From positions 1-44,774 of the forward strand of contig NZ_JACHEN010000040.1 in NCBI RefSeq assembly GCF_014205875.1: a DNA stretch of 44,774 bases, written 5' to 3'. This document shows positions 8,108 to 16,023 of the stretch, piece by piece. A program made the translations under genes and the position numbers. Position 1 is the stretch's first letter. The number at the start of each line of letters is the position of its first letter. Origin of the DNA: Anaerosolibacter carboniphilus. GTDB lineage: Bacteria > Bacillota > Clostridia > Peptostreptococcales > Thermotaleaceae. The notes under the pieces were generated by a model. That model ran no database searches, had not been told where the DNA came from, and was given only the letters and a program-made list of their open reading frames with translations.

Positions 8108-8144
8108 TTGACAAAATTGCTGAATTATACTAGTATGCTAGTAT
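8108..8144 (+). promoter_or_regulatory. Promoter and perfect operator ahead of the uxuA relic
   Basis: TTGACA (8108-8113), 17 bases, TAGTAT (8131-8136). ATACTAGTATGCTAGTAT (8127-8144) is a perfect ATACTA-N6-TAGTAT inverted repeat covering the -10. The intact uxuA gene has the same arrangement at 23212-23248, so this promoter was duplicated with the operon. It now precedes two gene relics and kdgF. Confidence 0.75.
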
Positions 8145-8167
8145 AGTTTATCGAAAATAGATAAGAG

Positions 8168-8284
8168 ATGGATGCCAATTCTGGTGGATTTGTTCTGCCT
8201 GGTTCTGGTCTCTATGATAGAGCTTTAAGGGCAGCCTATCTATTAGGATTATGGGAAGCCACAGAGAAGCCAAATAAGAAATAA
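8168..8284 (+). pseudogene. uxuA (mannonate dehydratase) relic, internally deleted
   Basis: A 38-codon frame MDANSGGFVLPGSGLYDRAL joins two distant parts of the intact uxuA at 23281-24351. The first 13 codons match the segment from 23720 (GATGCCAATTCTGG...) and the rest matches the 3' end from 24273 (GGTCTCTATGATAGAGCTTT...). About 540 bases are missing between them, and the whole N-terminal part is missing upstream. The reading frame is kept to the stop codon. The internal junction falls at CC(A/T)GG present on both sides, and the upstream junction at GAGA. No enzymatic function is possible. Confidence 0.85.
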
Positions 8285-8418
8285 TTCAAAGCGTGTCAAA
8301 CGATGACAATTAAACAAACAAACTACCCGATACTTCTATCTAAGGAACTGTCAGGTAGGGCTACATGGATAAATATTATTTATGAATTTGATGGATTATA
8401 TCTAACAATGGAAAGGGG

Positions 8419-8552
8419 TTGACTAAATTGAAGTTGAATTTGAAGGGTTTACATGATGGAAAGGCTTGGGAAAATCTGTGGCTTTCCCATGGAGTATGAT
8501 TGATAAGATTACACCACTTGATATTTTCGGTAGAGAGTATCAAGTGAAGTAC
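8419..8552 (+). pseudogene. uxuB (fructuronate reductase-type) relic, internally deleted
   Basis: 8419-8477 aligns with the ribosome site and first 17 or so codons of the intact uxuB at 24488 (GGCTTGGGAAAAT shared). It then jumps to sequence matching 25200-25245 (TGTGGCTTTCCCATGGAGTA). The junction lies at AAAT and shifts the frame. The initiator is TTG instead of ATG. After 8518 the match is lost, and an inverted repeat CACTTGATA/TATCAAGTG follows. Same gene order as the intact uxuA-uxuB pair, so the two relics are one decayed operon copy. Confidence 0.8.
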
Positions 8553-8607
8553 CGTTAAGCACACGCTGCTTAACAAGACACTATCTTTTGGAGAAGGAGT
8601 AATAATC

Positions 8608-8946
8608 ATGAATAAGCCTTATGTTTTTGCAGAGGATTGTAATTTTGAAATGGTATCAGAGGGAGTAAAGAGAAAAATATTAGCATACGGAGATCAACTT
8701 ATGGCTGTTGAAGTACATTTTGAGAAAGATGCTGTGGGAGCTCTCCATAGTCATCCTCATACGCAGCTTTCCTATGTTTTGGAGGGTGAGTTTGAGTTTG
8801 AAATCAACGGAATTAAAAATATCGTAAAGAAGGGTGATACTCTATATAAGATGCCCAACGTGGTGCATGGCTGTAAATGTACTAAGAAGGGGATACTTTT
8901 GGATATATTTACTCCGCATAGGGAGGATTTTATAAATAAAAAATAG
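8608..8946 (+). CDS. kdgF: Cupin protein KdgF, unsaturated uronate linearisation
   Basis: Small cytosolic single-domain cupin of 112 residues, the usual KdgF size. KdgF converts 4,5-unsaturated galacturonate or mannuronate, released from pectin or alginate oligomers, to the linear ketonized acid DKI. The metal site is visible as His47, His49, Gln53 (LHSHPHTQLSYVLEG) and His87 (MPNVVHG). Ribosome site AAGGAGTAATAATC. It lies in the same direction as kduD and kduI, which take the next steps. The nearest promoter upstream is the one in front of the uxuA/uxuB relics, so kdgF may have been captured by it. A generic cupin cannot be excluded, but context is strong. Confidence 0.82.
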   Translation: MNKPYVFAEDCNFEMVSEGVKRKILAYGDQLMAVEVHFEKDAVGALHSHPHTQLSYVLEGEFEFEINGIKNIVKKGDTLYKMPNVVHGCKCTKKGILLDIFTPHREDFINKK

Positions 8947-9018
8947 TTAAGGTTGTATAGTGCATAGTAAAAGACTGCAAAAGAATTTATCTTATATAAT
9001 TTCATATAAAAAATTTGA

Positions 9019-9165
9019 GGGCAGGATTGCTTAATATTATTAAAAAGCCCATTTTCTATTACTAATATATGGGTCATAGAACTGTCTCCTGACATATATA
9101 TTCGTGAAAATAGCGGCATAGAGGTGAAACAAGTAGCCACAATCACAATGATGGATATGCTATAA
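9019..9165 (+). pseudogene. Possible coding relic, unidentified
   Basis: An open frame without a credible start runs 48 codons to TAA at 9163-9165 and reads protein-like (NIWVIELSPDIYIRENSGIE). It fills much of the 263-base gap between kdgF and the MFS gene. I do not recognise it. It may be the tail of a deleted gene or chance. Confidence 0.22.
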
Positions 9166-9209
9166 TTACTGGGATTGTCATCTATGTTTAAGTAGGAGAA
9201 TTAAAGAAT

Positions 9210-10409
9210 ATGAAAAATCAATCGTTTTACGCACAACTTAACAAAGATCAAAGATATATTTTGAATTGCTGCTTTTTTGTTTTTGCAGTCAATGGCGTAT
9301 ATTCTATAATTTTAGGTTCACTGCTCCCTTTAATCAGTATTGAATATGGATTGAACAATACAGTAAGTGGGGGATTAATTTCTGCTCACCAAATAGGTAA
9401 CTTAATTTCTGGGTTTATTGCAGGGGTATTGCCTTTGTATTTAGGCAGAAAAAAATCAATTATATTTTTATGCAGCTTTGTTGTTATGGGATTTTCAATC
9501 ATGATTTTAACAGGTAATCCAATGTTATTGATCTTAGGATTTTTATTTACAGGATTAAGTCGTGGCAGCATTTCTAACTTTAATAATACCATTGTAAATG
9601 AGGTATCTAATAGTAGCCCAGCTGCCCTTAATGTTTTACATAGTATTTTTGCAGTGGGGGCTTTAACTTCTCCATTTTTAGTTATTCTATCTACAAACAT
9701 TTCTAGGGAACTTGGCTGGAAAATAGCTGTCGGCATTATTATTGTTCTTGCTACTATTTCTATGCTTCTTTTTTCAAGGATGAAAATAGATAACACTGGG
9801 AAAAAGACTGAAAAAGTAAAGATGTCTTATGAGTTTTTGAAGAACAGGGATTTTTGCATTAGTTCAGGAATTATGTTTTTTTATTTATGTGCAGAAGCAG
9901 CTATTAATGGATGGATGGTTAAATATTTCATTGACTCAAGTATTATGACCATAGAATATGCCCAAATACTTGCTTCTTTATTGTGGTTAGTTATTCTTGC
10001 TGGTAGATTAACCTGTGCATTTTGGGGAGATAGAGTATCAAAGAAAGTGCTGCTGTTAATAACTAGCTGCGGAACCTCTGTTTTTTATTTATTATTACTT
10101 TCTACACACAACCTAAAGGTTATTACTATTGCTATAATGGGATTAGGATTCTCTATGGCAGGTATTTATCCTACAACAGTTTCTACAATTGGGAGTATCA
10201 TTAAGTCTTATCCTATGGCCATGGGTGTCTTACTAATGGTAGGAGGCATTGGCGCTATTATCATGCCAATTATAACCGGTGTATTATCAGATGCTTTCGG
10301 TATTTTCGCTGGTATGGGTGCTATCGTAGGAGCTATTGTTTTAATGATAATATGTGTAATTTTAAAAATGTCAGGGACAAATGTACATATTGGAAGTGAA
10401 ATAGAATAA
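9210..10409 (+). CDS. MFS transporter, probable sugar-acid carrier
   Basis: Inner-membrane major facilitator of 399 residues with about 12 hydrophobic segments. The loop between helices 2 and 3 reads YLGRKKSII, the usual MFS G-x-x-x-R/K signature. Helix 1 starts near residue 18 after a short polar N-terminus, and a cytoplasmic linker near 190-205 separates the two six-helix halves. Start supported by TAGGAGAATTAAAGAAT. It lies between kdgF and dlgD on the same strand, so uptake of an unsaturated uronate, keto-acid or related sugar acid is inferred. Substrate cannot be read from sequence. Confidence 0.82.
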   Translation: MKNQSFYAQLNKDQRYILNCCFFVFAVNGVYSIILGSLLPLISIEYGLNNTVSGGLISAHQIGNLISGFIAGVLPLYLGRKKSIIFLCSFVVMGFSIMILTGNPMLLILGFLFTGLSRGSISNFNNTIVNEVSNSSPAALNVLHSIFAVGALTSPFLVILSTNISRELGWKIAVGIIIVLATISMLLFSRMKIDNTGKKTEKVKMSYEFLKNRDFCISSGIMFFYLCAEAAINGWMVKYFIDSSIMTIEYAQILASLLWLVILAGRLTCAFWGDRVSKKVLLLITSCGTSVFYLLLLSTHNLKVITIAIMGLGFSMAGIYPTTVSTIGSIIKSYPMAMGVLLMVGGIGAIIMPIITGVLSDAFGIFAGMGAIVGAIVLMIICVILKMSGTNVHIGSEIE

Positions 10410-10458
10410 TGAGACAGGGCGGTTTCCTAGCTATGCTTATTAAATAGGAGGGTTATTC

Positions 10459-11460
10459 ATGTTTGTATCTTATGATAAACTGAAAAGTGAACTTAAAAGA
10501 GTGCTTATAAGTAGAGGATTTGAAGCAGAAGCTGCGGAGATTGGAGCGTCCATAATAGCTGATAACAGCCGCGATGGAGTATATTCCCATGGCTTAAATA
10601 GGTTTCCTGTTATTGTAAAATCTATAGATGAAGGTATGATTAAGCCCGATAGACATCCAGTAAAGTTGAATAGTGCCGGAGCACTTGAACAATGGGATGG
10701 ACAGCTAGGCTTCGGTCCAATAAATGCGTGTATTGCCATGGACAGGGCTATTGAATTGGCTGGACAATACGGTTTAGGATGTGTTGCTCTTAAAAACACT
10801 AATCACTGGCTCCGTGGAGGTACCTATGGATTGAGGGCTGCCAATGCAGGATGTATCGGTATTTGCATGACAAATACATTCCCTAATATGCCACCATGGG
10901 GTGGTACGGAAAAGCGTATAGGAAACAATCCTCTTATTATATCTATTCCACATAAAAATGGCGGGCACGTGTTATTGGATATGGCTCAGTCTCAATTTTC
11001 CTTTGGAAAACTGCAGACATACTCTCTTGCTGGAAAGAAGCTGCCGGTTACGGGAGGTTATGATGAAGATGGAAATCTTACTGACGATCCTAGTGCCATA
11101 TTAAATGGTGGGGAGGTTCTTCCAGCAGGATATTGGAAGGGATCTGGACTTTCTATAGCCATTGACATGGTAGTTGCAGCACTATCAGTCGGCAAATCTA
11201 CCTATGATATGAGGATGAGTAAAAATGATGCAGGCATTTCACAGGTATTTATCGCTATAAATCCCACAGCATATGCAGGTGAGGATTATGCCGACGCTTA
11301 TATAGAAAATATGTCTGAGTATATTAAGACATCGGCAAAAAAGGTAGGTGTTACAGATATCCTTTATCCAGGAGAAAGAGCTGACAGAGAACGAGCAAAA
11401 AATATGAAAGAAAATATTCCCGTAAATGAGGAAATGTGGGAAACATTGTTGAAGCTATAA
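10459..11460 (+). CDS. dlgD: 2,3-diketo-L-gulonate reductase / 3-dehydro-L-gulonate 2-dehydrogenase
   Basis: NAD(P)H-dependent oxidoreductase of the Ldh_2 (malate/L-lactate dehydrogenase type 2) family. The 333 residues match E. coli YiaK/DlgD (332) closely in recognisable blocks: SHGLNRFP with the conserved His44, NTNHWLRGGTYG near 114, MPPWGGTEKRIGNNPLI near 145, and GYWKGSGLSIAIDMV near 225. DlgD reduces 2,3-diketo-L-gulonate in ascorbate and L-lyxose breakdown. In pectin-type clusters related enzymes may reduce other keto-uronates, so the physiological substrate is uncertain. Ribosome site AGGAGGG. About 50 bases after the MFS gene, likely cotranscribed. Confidence 0.82.
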   Translation: MFVSYDKLKSELKRVLISRGFEAEAAEIGASIIADNSRDGVYSHGLNRFPVIVKSIDEGMIKPDRHPVKLNSAGALEQWDGQLGFGPINACIAMDRAIELAGQYGLGCVALKNTNHWLRGGTYGLRAANAGCIGICMTNTFPNMPPWGGTEKRIGNNPLIISIPHKNGGHVLLDMAQSQFSFGKLQTYSLAGKKLPVTGGYDEDGNLTDDPSAILNGGEVLPAGYWKGSGLSIAIDMVVAALSVGKSTYDMRMSKNDAGISQVFIAINPTAYAGEDYADAYIENMSEYIKTSAKKVGVTDILYPGERADRERAKNMKENIPVNEEMWETLLKL

Positions 11461-11557
11461 TGAGAGCCGTTGAACTAGAAAATTAATATTCTGCCCCATG
11501 GTCCATTTAAAGGTTTAAAATTTCTATTAACATAAATATGGAATGTCTATTACGCTG

Positions 11558-11578
11558 ATTGTATACATTGTATACAAT
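11558..11578. promoter_or_regulatory. Perfect 9-3-9 palindrome, operator before kduD
   Basis: ATTGTATAC, spacer ATT, then GTATACAAT: the arms are exact reverse complements. It lies 50 bases before kduD. The TTGTATACAA-like arms resemble operators of FCD-type GntR proteins, for example the TGGTATACCA family of UxuR/ExuR sites. It differs from the other operators in this window, so a separate regulator is likely. Confidence 0.65.
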
Positions 11579-11628
11579 AGGAAAATAATCATAAAATCAT
11601 TACATATTTTATAAAAAGGAGGGTAATC

Positions 11629-12384
11629 ATGGATATATTTTCATTAGAAGGTAAGGTAGCAATCGTTACAGGCTGTAGAACAGGACTTGGTCAAGGCATG
11701 GCTATAGCGTTAGCAAAAGCTGGAGCAGACATTCTAGGTGTAGGATCTACTGATTTAGATGAAACAAAAAATCTTGTAGAAAAAATAGGCAGGAAATTTG
11801 TTGGAGTTCAGGCTAACTTAATGGAGATGAGTTTTATTCCAAAGGTTATTGAAGCAGTCATGGATAACTTCGGTAAAGTAGACATTTTAGTCAACAATGC
11901 AGGAATTATTAGACGTGAAGACTCTATTAATTTTTCAGAAAAAGATTGGGACGATGTTATGAATATCAATCTTAAAATGGTATTTTTCCTAAGCCAAGCA
12001 GTAGCGAAAAAGTTTATTGAACAGGGTAATGGAGGAAAGATCATAAACATTGCATCTATGCTTTCTTTCCAGGGAGGCATAAGAGTTCCTTCATATACTG
12101 GCAGTAAATCTGGTGTCAAAGGCATAACCATGTTAATGGCAAACGAATGGGCTAAGTACAATATTAATGTAAATGCAATAGCTCCAGGATATATGGCTAC
12201 AGATAATACAGCTCCTCTTAGAGCAGACGAGGGAAGAAGTTCTGAAATTCTATCAAGAATACCTGCTAATAGATGGGGAACCCCTGAGGACTTGGGTGGA
12301 ACAGTAGTTTTTCTAGCATCTAAAGCTTCAGACTATATTCATGGATTTACAATTGCTGTTGATGGCGGCTGGCTTGCAAGATAG
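11629..12384 (+). CDS. kduD: 2-dehydro-3-deoxy-D-gluconate 5-dehydrogenase (2-deoxy-D-gluconate 3-dehydrogenase)
   Basis: Short-chain dehydrogenase of 251 residues that reduces 3-deoxy-D-glycero-2,5-hexodiulosonate (DKII) to 2-keto-3-deoxygluconate with NAD(P)H, the last step of unsaturated uronate breakdown. Visible: TGCRTGLGQG nucleotide-binding loop near 15, NNAGI near 89, catalytic Ser143 (NIASML) and Tyr156/Lys160 (SYTGSKSG), and a C-terminal VDGGWLAR typical of KduD. Ribosome site AAGGAGGG. Followed after 24 bases by kduI, the enzyme that makes its substrate, so the two form an operon behind the 9-3-9 palindrome. Confidence 0.92.
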   Translation: MDIFSLEGKVAIVTGCRTGLGQGMAIALAKAGADILGVGSTDLDETKNLVEKIGRKFVGVQANLMEMSFIPKVIEAVMDNFGKVDILVNNAGIIRREDSINFSEKDWDDVMNINLKMVFFLSQAVAKKFIEQGNGGKIINIASMLSFQGGIRVPSYTGSKSGVKGITMLMANEWAKYNINVNAIAPGYMATDNTAPLRADEGRSSEILSRIPANRWGTPEDLGGTVVFLASKASDYIHGFTIAVDGGWLAR

Positions 12385-12408
12385 AACTTTAAAAAGGAGA
12401 GATGTTTA

Positions 12409-13245
12409 ATGAATTTAGAAATAAGATATGCAAATCACCCAGATGATTCCAGATATTATACAACGGAAGAGTTAAGAAAAAATTACCTAATAGAAAAGCT
12501 ATTTGTAGAAAATGAGGCAGCTTTAGTTTATTCTCATATCGATAGAATTATCGCTGGCGGTATCATGCCTGTAGGAGAGAAAATTAAGCTAAGCGCTGGT
12601 AAGGAACTAGGTGTCAGCTATTTCTTTGAAAGAAGAGAGGCTGGGATAATAAATATTGGTGGCAAAGGAAAGGTAATAATAGATGGCAATGAATTTATTT
12701 TAGACAATGCTGATGGTCTTTATATTGGAATGGGAAGTAAGGATGTTACTTTTGAATCAGAAAATACTAATAGCCCAGCAAAGTTTTATTTCAATAGTAG
12801 TCCAGCCCACAAAGCTTTTCCCACTAGAATGATTACTTTAGAACAAGCAAAAAAAGTAAGACTAGGAGAAAAAGAAAATCTAAATGTAAGGACAATTAAT
12901 CAATATGTTCATCCAGACGTATGTGAAAGTTGTCAGTTGGTTATGGGAATGACTATTCTTGATCCAGGAAATGTATGGAATACAATGCCTGCCCATACCC
13001 ATGAAAGACGTATGGAAGTGTATATGTACTTTAATATGGATGAAGGAGCAAGGGTTTTCCATTTGATGGGACAACCTCAAGAGACAAGACATATTGTCAT
13101 GGCAAATGAGCAAGCCGTTATATCGCCTAGTTGGTCTATACACAGCGGTGTGGGAACTAGCAATTACACCTTTATATGGGGTATGTGCGGTGAAAATATT
13201 GAGTTCACAGATATGGACCATATTGCAATAAAAGATATCCGATAA
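12409..13245 (+). CDS. kduI: 5-dehydro-4-deoxy-D-glucuronate isomerase
   Basis: Cupin-fold isomerase of 278 residues, the same length as E. coli KduI, converting DKI to DKII. The zinc ligands sit at the expected positions: His196 and His198 in PAHTHERRMEVY, with Glu203, and a later His in PSWSIHSGVG. Opening residues MNLEIRYANHPDDSRYYTTE are typical of the family. Ribosome site AAGGAGAGATG. It ends the kduDI operon and is followed by a clear terminator. With KdgF and KduD it completes the route from unsaturated uronate to KDG. Confidence 0.95.
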   Translation: MNLEIRYANHPDDSRYYTTEELRKNYLIEKLFVENEAALVYSHIDRIIAGGIMPVGEKIKLSAGKELGVSYFFERREAGIINIGGKGKVIIDGNEFILDNADGLYIGMGSKDVTFESENTNSPAKFYFNSSPAHKAFPTRMITLEQAKKVRLGEKENLNVRTINQYVHPDVCESCQLVMGMTILDPGNVWNTMPAHTHERRMEVYMYFNMDEGARVFHLMGQPQETRHIVMANEQAVISPSWSIHSGVGTSNYTFIWGMCGENIEFTDMDHIAIKDIR

Positions 13246-13267
13246 TGAGGTCTATAGATACACAAAT

Positions 13268-13306
13268 AAAAACCTTATTGCAGAAAGATAAGGTTTTTTG
13301 TTTTTT
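13268..13306 (+). terminator. Intrinsic terminator of kduDI
   Basis: AAAAACCTTA pairs with TAAGGTTTTT (10-bp stem, loop 13278-13288), followed by TGTTTTTTA. Confidence 0.88.
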
Positions 13307-13333
13307 ATCGCAACTAAATTATAAACAAAGATA

Positions 13334-13362
13334 TTGTTAACGTGTGCACCGTATGATATGAT
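13334..13362 (+). promoter_or_regulatory. Promoter and operator of the lacI-family gene
   Basis: TTGTTA (13334-13339), 17 bases, TATGAT (13357-13362). The 15-bp TGTTAACGTGTGCAC (13335-13349) overlaps the -35 and spacer, and recurs exactly, in reverse orientation, at 14463-14477 before uxaB. The LacI-family protein therefore probably represses itself and the uxa operon. Confidence 0.75.
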
Positions 13363-13379
13363 ATTATTGAGGTGGTAAA

Positions 13380-14393
13380 ATGAGTGTTACAATAAAAGAT
13401 ATTGCAAAGCTTGCAGGTGTCTCTCATACTACGGTTTCCAGAGCCTTAAATGATAGTCCTTTAATTAGTCAGCATACAAAAACAAAAATAAAGACCATTG
13501 CTGAAACGTTGAATTATGCACCTAATTATAATGCTAAGAGTTTAGTACTCGATAGGTCTTATAATATCGGACTATTCTTTTCAACAATTAATGAAGGTAC
13601 ATCATCTAGCTTTTTCTATGAAGTAGTTAAAGGTGTAAACAATGTTATACATAAAGAATTTAATCTTATTGTAAGCGGAATCGATGAATATGCTGACCTG
13701 AATGCAATCAATAAAAAACATTTTGACGGTATTATCGTTATGAGCCAAAGTACAAAGGATGACTATTTTATCTACAATATATTAGAAAAGAATATTCCTA
13801 TAGTGGTACTGAATAGGGAAATCCAAGATGCTCATGTCATTAACATTCTCTCTGATGATCGGAATGGCGTTCAAAATGCAGTAGAACACCTGATAAGTGA
13901 AGGACATAGAGACATTGCCCTTATTGAAGGGAAAAAAGGATTTAAATCTTCATATGAGAGAAAGGAAGGATTTGTACAGGCTTTAATCAATCACAATATT
14001 TCAATTCATAAAGCGTATATGGTTGAAGGAAAATATGATATGGAAAGTGGTTATCAAGCAATGAAACAGCTTCTAAGTCTTACAAATATTCCAACAGCAG
14101 TATTCTGTTCAAATGATGATATGGCTGTAGGTGCGATGAAAGCCATTGTGAATGAAGGGCTAAGGGTACCAGAAGATATTTCAATTATTGGATTTGATGA
14201 CAACGTTTTTTCATCCTTTTTATCACCAGCGCTTACAACTATTAAAAAACCTATTGAAGAAATTAGTATCAAAGGAGCTGCCAAGTTGATAAAGCTCATT
14301 GATGATAAGAATCTGGAACGTGAAACGATTTATGTTCCAACTGCGCTGCAAATAAGAGAATCGGTAAAAAAAATAAATGGTATGAGTAGATAA
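13380..14393 (+). CDS. LacI-family transcriptional regulator, ExuR/KdgR-like
   Basis: DNA-binding repressor of 337 residues. The N-terminal helix-turn-helix and hinge (VTIKDIAKLAGVSHTTVSRA, residues 3-22; then APNYNAKSLV) are classic LacI. Residues about 60-330 form the periplasmic-binding-protein-like effector domain, with VLNREI, GHRDIALIEG and FCSNDDMAVGAMKA blocks. In Bacillus subtilis the LacI-type ExuR and KdgR control hexuronate and KDG genes. Position between kduDI and uxaBCA, and the operator shared with uxaB, support an ExuR-like role. Effector is inferred only. Ribosome site GAGGTGG. Confidence 0.9.
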   Translation: MSVTIKDIAKLAGVSHTTVSRALNDSPLISQHTKTKIKTIAETLNYAPNYNAKSLVLDRSYNIGLFFSTINEGTSSSFFYEVVKGVNNVIHKEFNLIVSGIDEYADLNAINKKHFDGIIVMSQSTKDDYFIYNILEKNIPIVVLNREIQDAHVINILSDDRNGVQNAVEHLISEGHRDIALIEGKKGFKSSYERKEGFVQALINHNISIHKAYMVEGKYDMESGYQAMKQLLSLTNIPTAVFCSNDDMAVGAMKAIVNEGLRVPEDISIIGFDDNVFSSFLSPALTTIKKPIEEISIKGAAKLIKLIDDKNLERETIYVPTALQIRESVKKINGMSR

Positions 14394-14423
14394 TACTTTC
14401 GTGCAGAATAAGACTTAAGCGTA

Positions 14424-14477
14424 TTGGTCCCATTAAGATAATGGGTTAATATTTACAATATAGTGCACACGTTAACA
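14424..14477 (+). promoter_or_regulatory. uxaBCA promoter with LacI-type operator
   Basis: TTGGTC (14424-14429), 17 bases, TAATAT (14447-14452) is a plausible promoter. GTGCACACGTTAACA (14463-14477), just downstream, is the exact reverse complement of the site in the lacI-family promoter. The operator is certain as a repeat; the promoter elements are moderate matches. Confidence 0.65.
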
Positions 14478-14498
14478 AAATAAAGGAGGCTAAGGCAA

Positions 14499-15941
14499 AT
14501 GAAAAAAATTGATGAATGCTTTGAAAAGAAATCCTATACGGAAAAAGTGTTACAAATTGGGGAAGGAAATTTCCTAAGGGCTTTTGTAGATTGGATCATT
14601 TATGAAATGAACAAAGAAACAGATTTTAACGGAAGCGTAGTCGTAACGCAGCCATTAAAAAATGGGCTTATTGACAAGTTAAATAAGCAAAATGGATTAT
14701 ATACTTTGTATCTAAACGGAATCAAGAATGGAGCTGTTGTGAGTGAGCATGCCATTATAGATGTGATCAGTAGAGGGATTAATCCATACAATGAATTTGA
14801 TCAATATCTAGAGGTTGCAAATAATCCAGCATTAAGATTTATCATTTCAAATACCACAGAGGCAGGAATTGCTTTTGATGAGAATGATCAATTAGAAGAC
14901 AAGCCTCAAAATAGCTTTCCAGGAAAATTAACTTTCCTTTTATATCACAGATATAAGAACTTTAATGGGGATCCTACAAAGGGATTTGCCATTATTCCTT
15001 GTGAGCTTATTGATAAGAATGGGGAAAAGTTAAAAGAGATTATATTAAAATATGCAAAGCTCTGGAATCTAGAAGATGGATTTGTTGATTGGATCAATAA
15101 AGCCAATACTTTCTGCAATAGTTTGGTAGATAGAATTGTACCAGGATATCCAAAAGAAAAAATAGAAGAAATTACAAAAGAATTAGGATATATAGATGAT
15201 TTAGTGGTGGAGGGAGAACAATTCCATTTATGGGTGATTGAAGGACCTCAATGGGTGAAGGATGAATTTCCTGCTGACAAAGCAGGGTTAAATGTATTGT
15301 TTGTAGATGATCTTACACCTTATAGAACAAGAAAGGTAAGAATATTAAATGGAGCTCATACATCGATGGTACCTGTTTCTTATTTATATGGGAAGGATAC
15401 TGTGAGAGAAGCTGTGGAAGATCCAGTGGTTGGTAAGTTTATTCAGGATGCAGTTTTTGAAGAAATTATCCCAACATTAGAATTATCAAAGAAAGAGTTG
15501 CAAGACTTCGCCCAAGCAGTGATGGATCGATTTAAGAATCCATTTATTAAGCACTATCTAATGAGTATATCTCTAAACTCTATGTCTAAATTTAGAACAA
15601 GGGTTTTACCATCCATTTTACAATATCAAAACATTAATAATGCGCTACCGAATAGATTGGTATTTTCTCTTGCTGCACTCATTGCCTTCTATAAAGGAGA
15701 AAGAGATGGCGTGAGGATTGACTTAAAAGATGATGAAGATATCCTTGCATTATATCAAAATTTGTGGACAGGGTATGATGGAACAAGACAAAGTCTAGAG
15801 AAGATTGTTGAGAAAGTATTAGGATATAAGAAAAACTGGGAAATGGATTTAAATAAAATAGACGGACTGCACCAACAAACGACGGATTACCTAGAAATGA
15901 TATTAGAAAAAGGTATGAAAGAAGCAGTGAAAACTTTCTAA
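14499..15941 (+). CDS. uxaB: Tagaturonate reductase (altronate oxidoreductase), copy 1
   Basis: NADH-dependent reductase of the polyol-specific long-chain (mannitol) dehydrogenase family, converting D-tagaturonate to D-altronate. The 480 residues are close to the usual UxaB length. Markers: VLQIGEGNFLRAFVDW near 17 (nucleotide-binding start), SRGINPY, ISNTTEAGI, FCNSLVDRIVPGYP near 206, and the catalytic-region RKVRILNGAHTSMVP near 280. First gene of the uxaB-uxaC-uxaA operon. Ribosome site AAAGGAGG. A second, highly similar copy lies at 42789-44225; the paralogs share long identical runs. The LacI-type operator lies 22 bases before the start. Confidence 0.93.
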   Translation: MKKIDECFEKKSYTEKVLQIGEGNFLRAFVDWIIYEMNKETDFNGSVVVTQPLKNGLIDKLNKQNGLYTLYLNGIKNGAVVSEHAIIDVISRGINPYNEFDQYLEVANNPALRFIISNTTEAGIAFDENDQLEDKPQNSFPGKLTFLLYHRYKNFNGDPTKGFAIIPCELIDKNGEKLKEIILKYAKLWNLEDGFVDWINKANTFCNSLVDRIVPGYPKEKIEEITKELGYIDDLVVEGEQFHLWVIEGPQWVKDEFPADKAGLNVLFVDDLTPYRTRKVRILNGAHTSMVPVSYLYGKDTVREAVEDPVVGKFIQDAVFEEIIPTLELSKKELQDFAQAVMDRFKNPFIKHYLMSISLNSMSKFRTRVLPSILQYQNINNALPNRLVFSLAALIAFYKGERDGVRIDLKDDEDILALYQNLWTGYDGTRQSLEKIVEKVLGYKKNWEMDLNKIDGLHQQTTDYLEMILEKGMKEAVKTF

Positions 15942-16023
15942 TAGTTATAATCAGATAGATATGTTCTAAAAGATATTTTTTTTAAGAAAAACAATAAATC
16001 AGTGATTGATTAGGAGGGTAACA

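Noticed and set aside
16006..16023. TTG start for uxaC
   Set aside because: The AGGAGG ribosome site lies inside this extension and serves ATG 16024, giving the family length.
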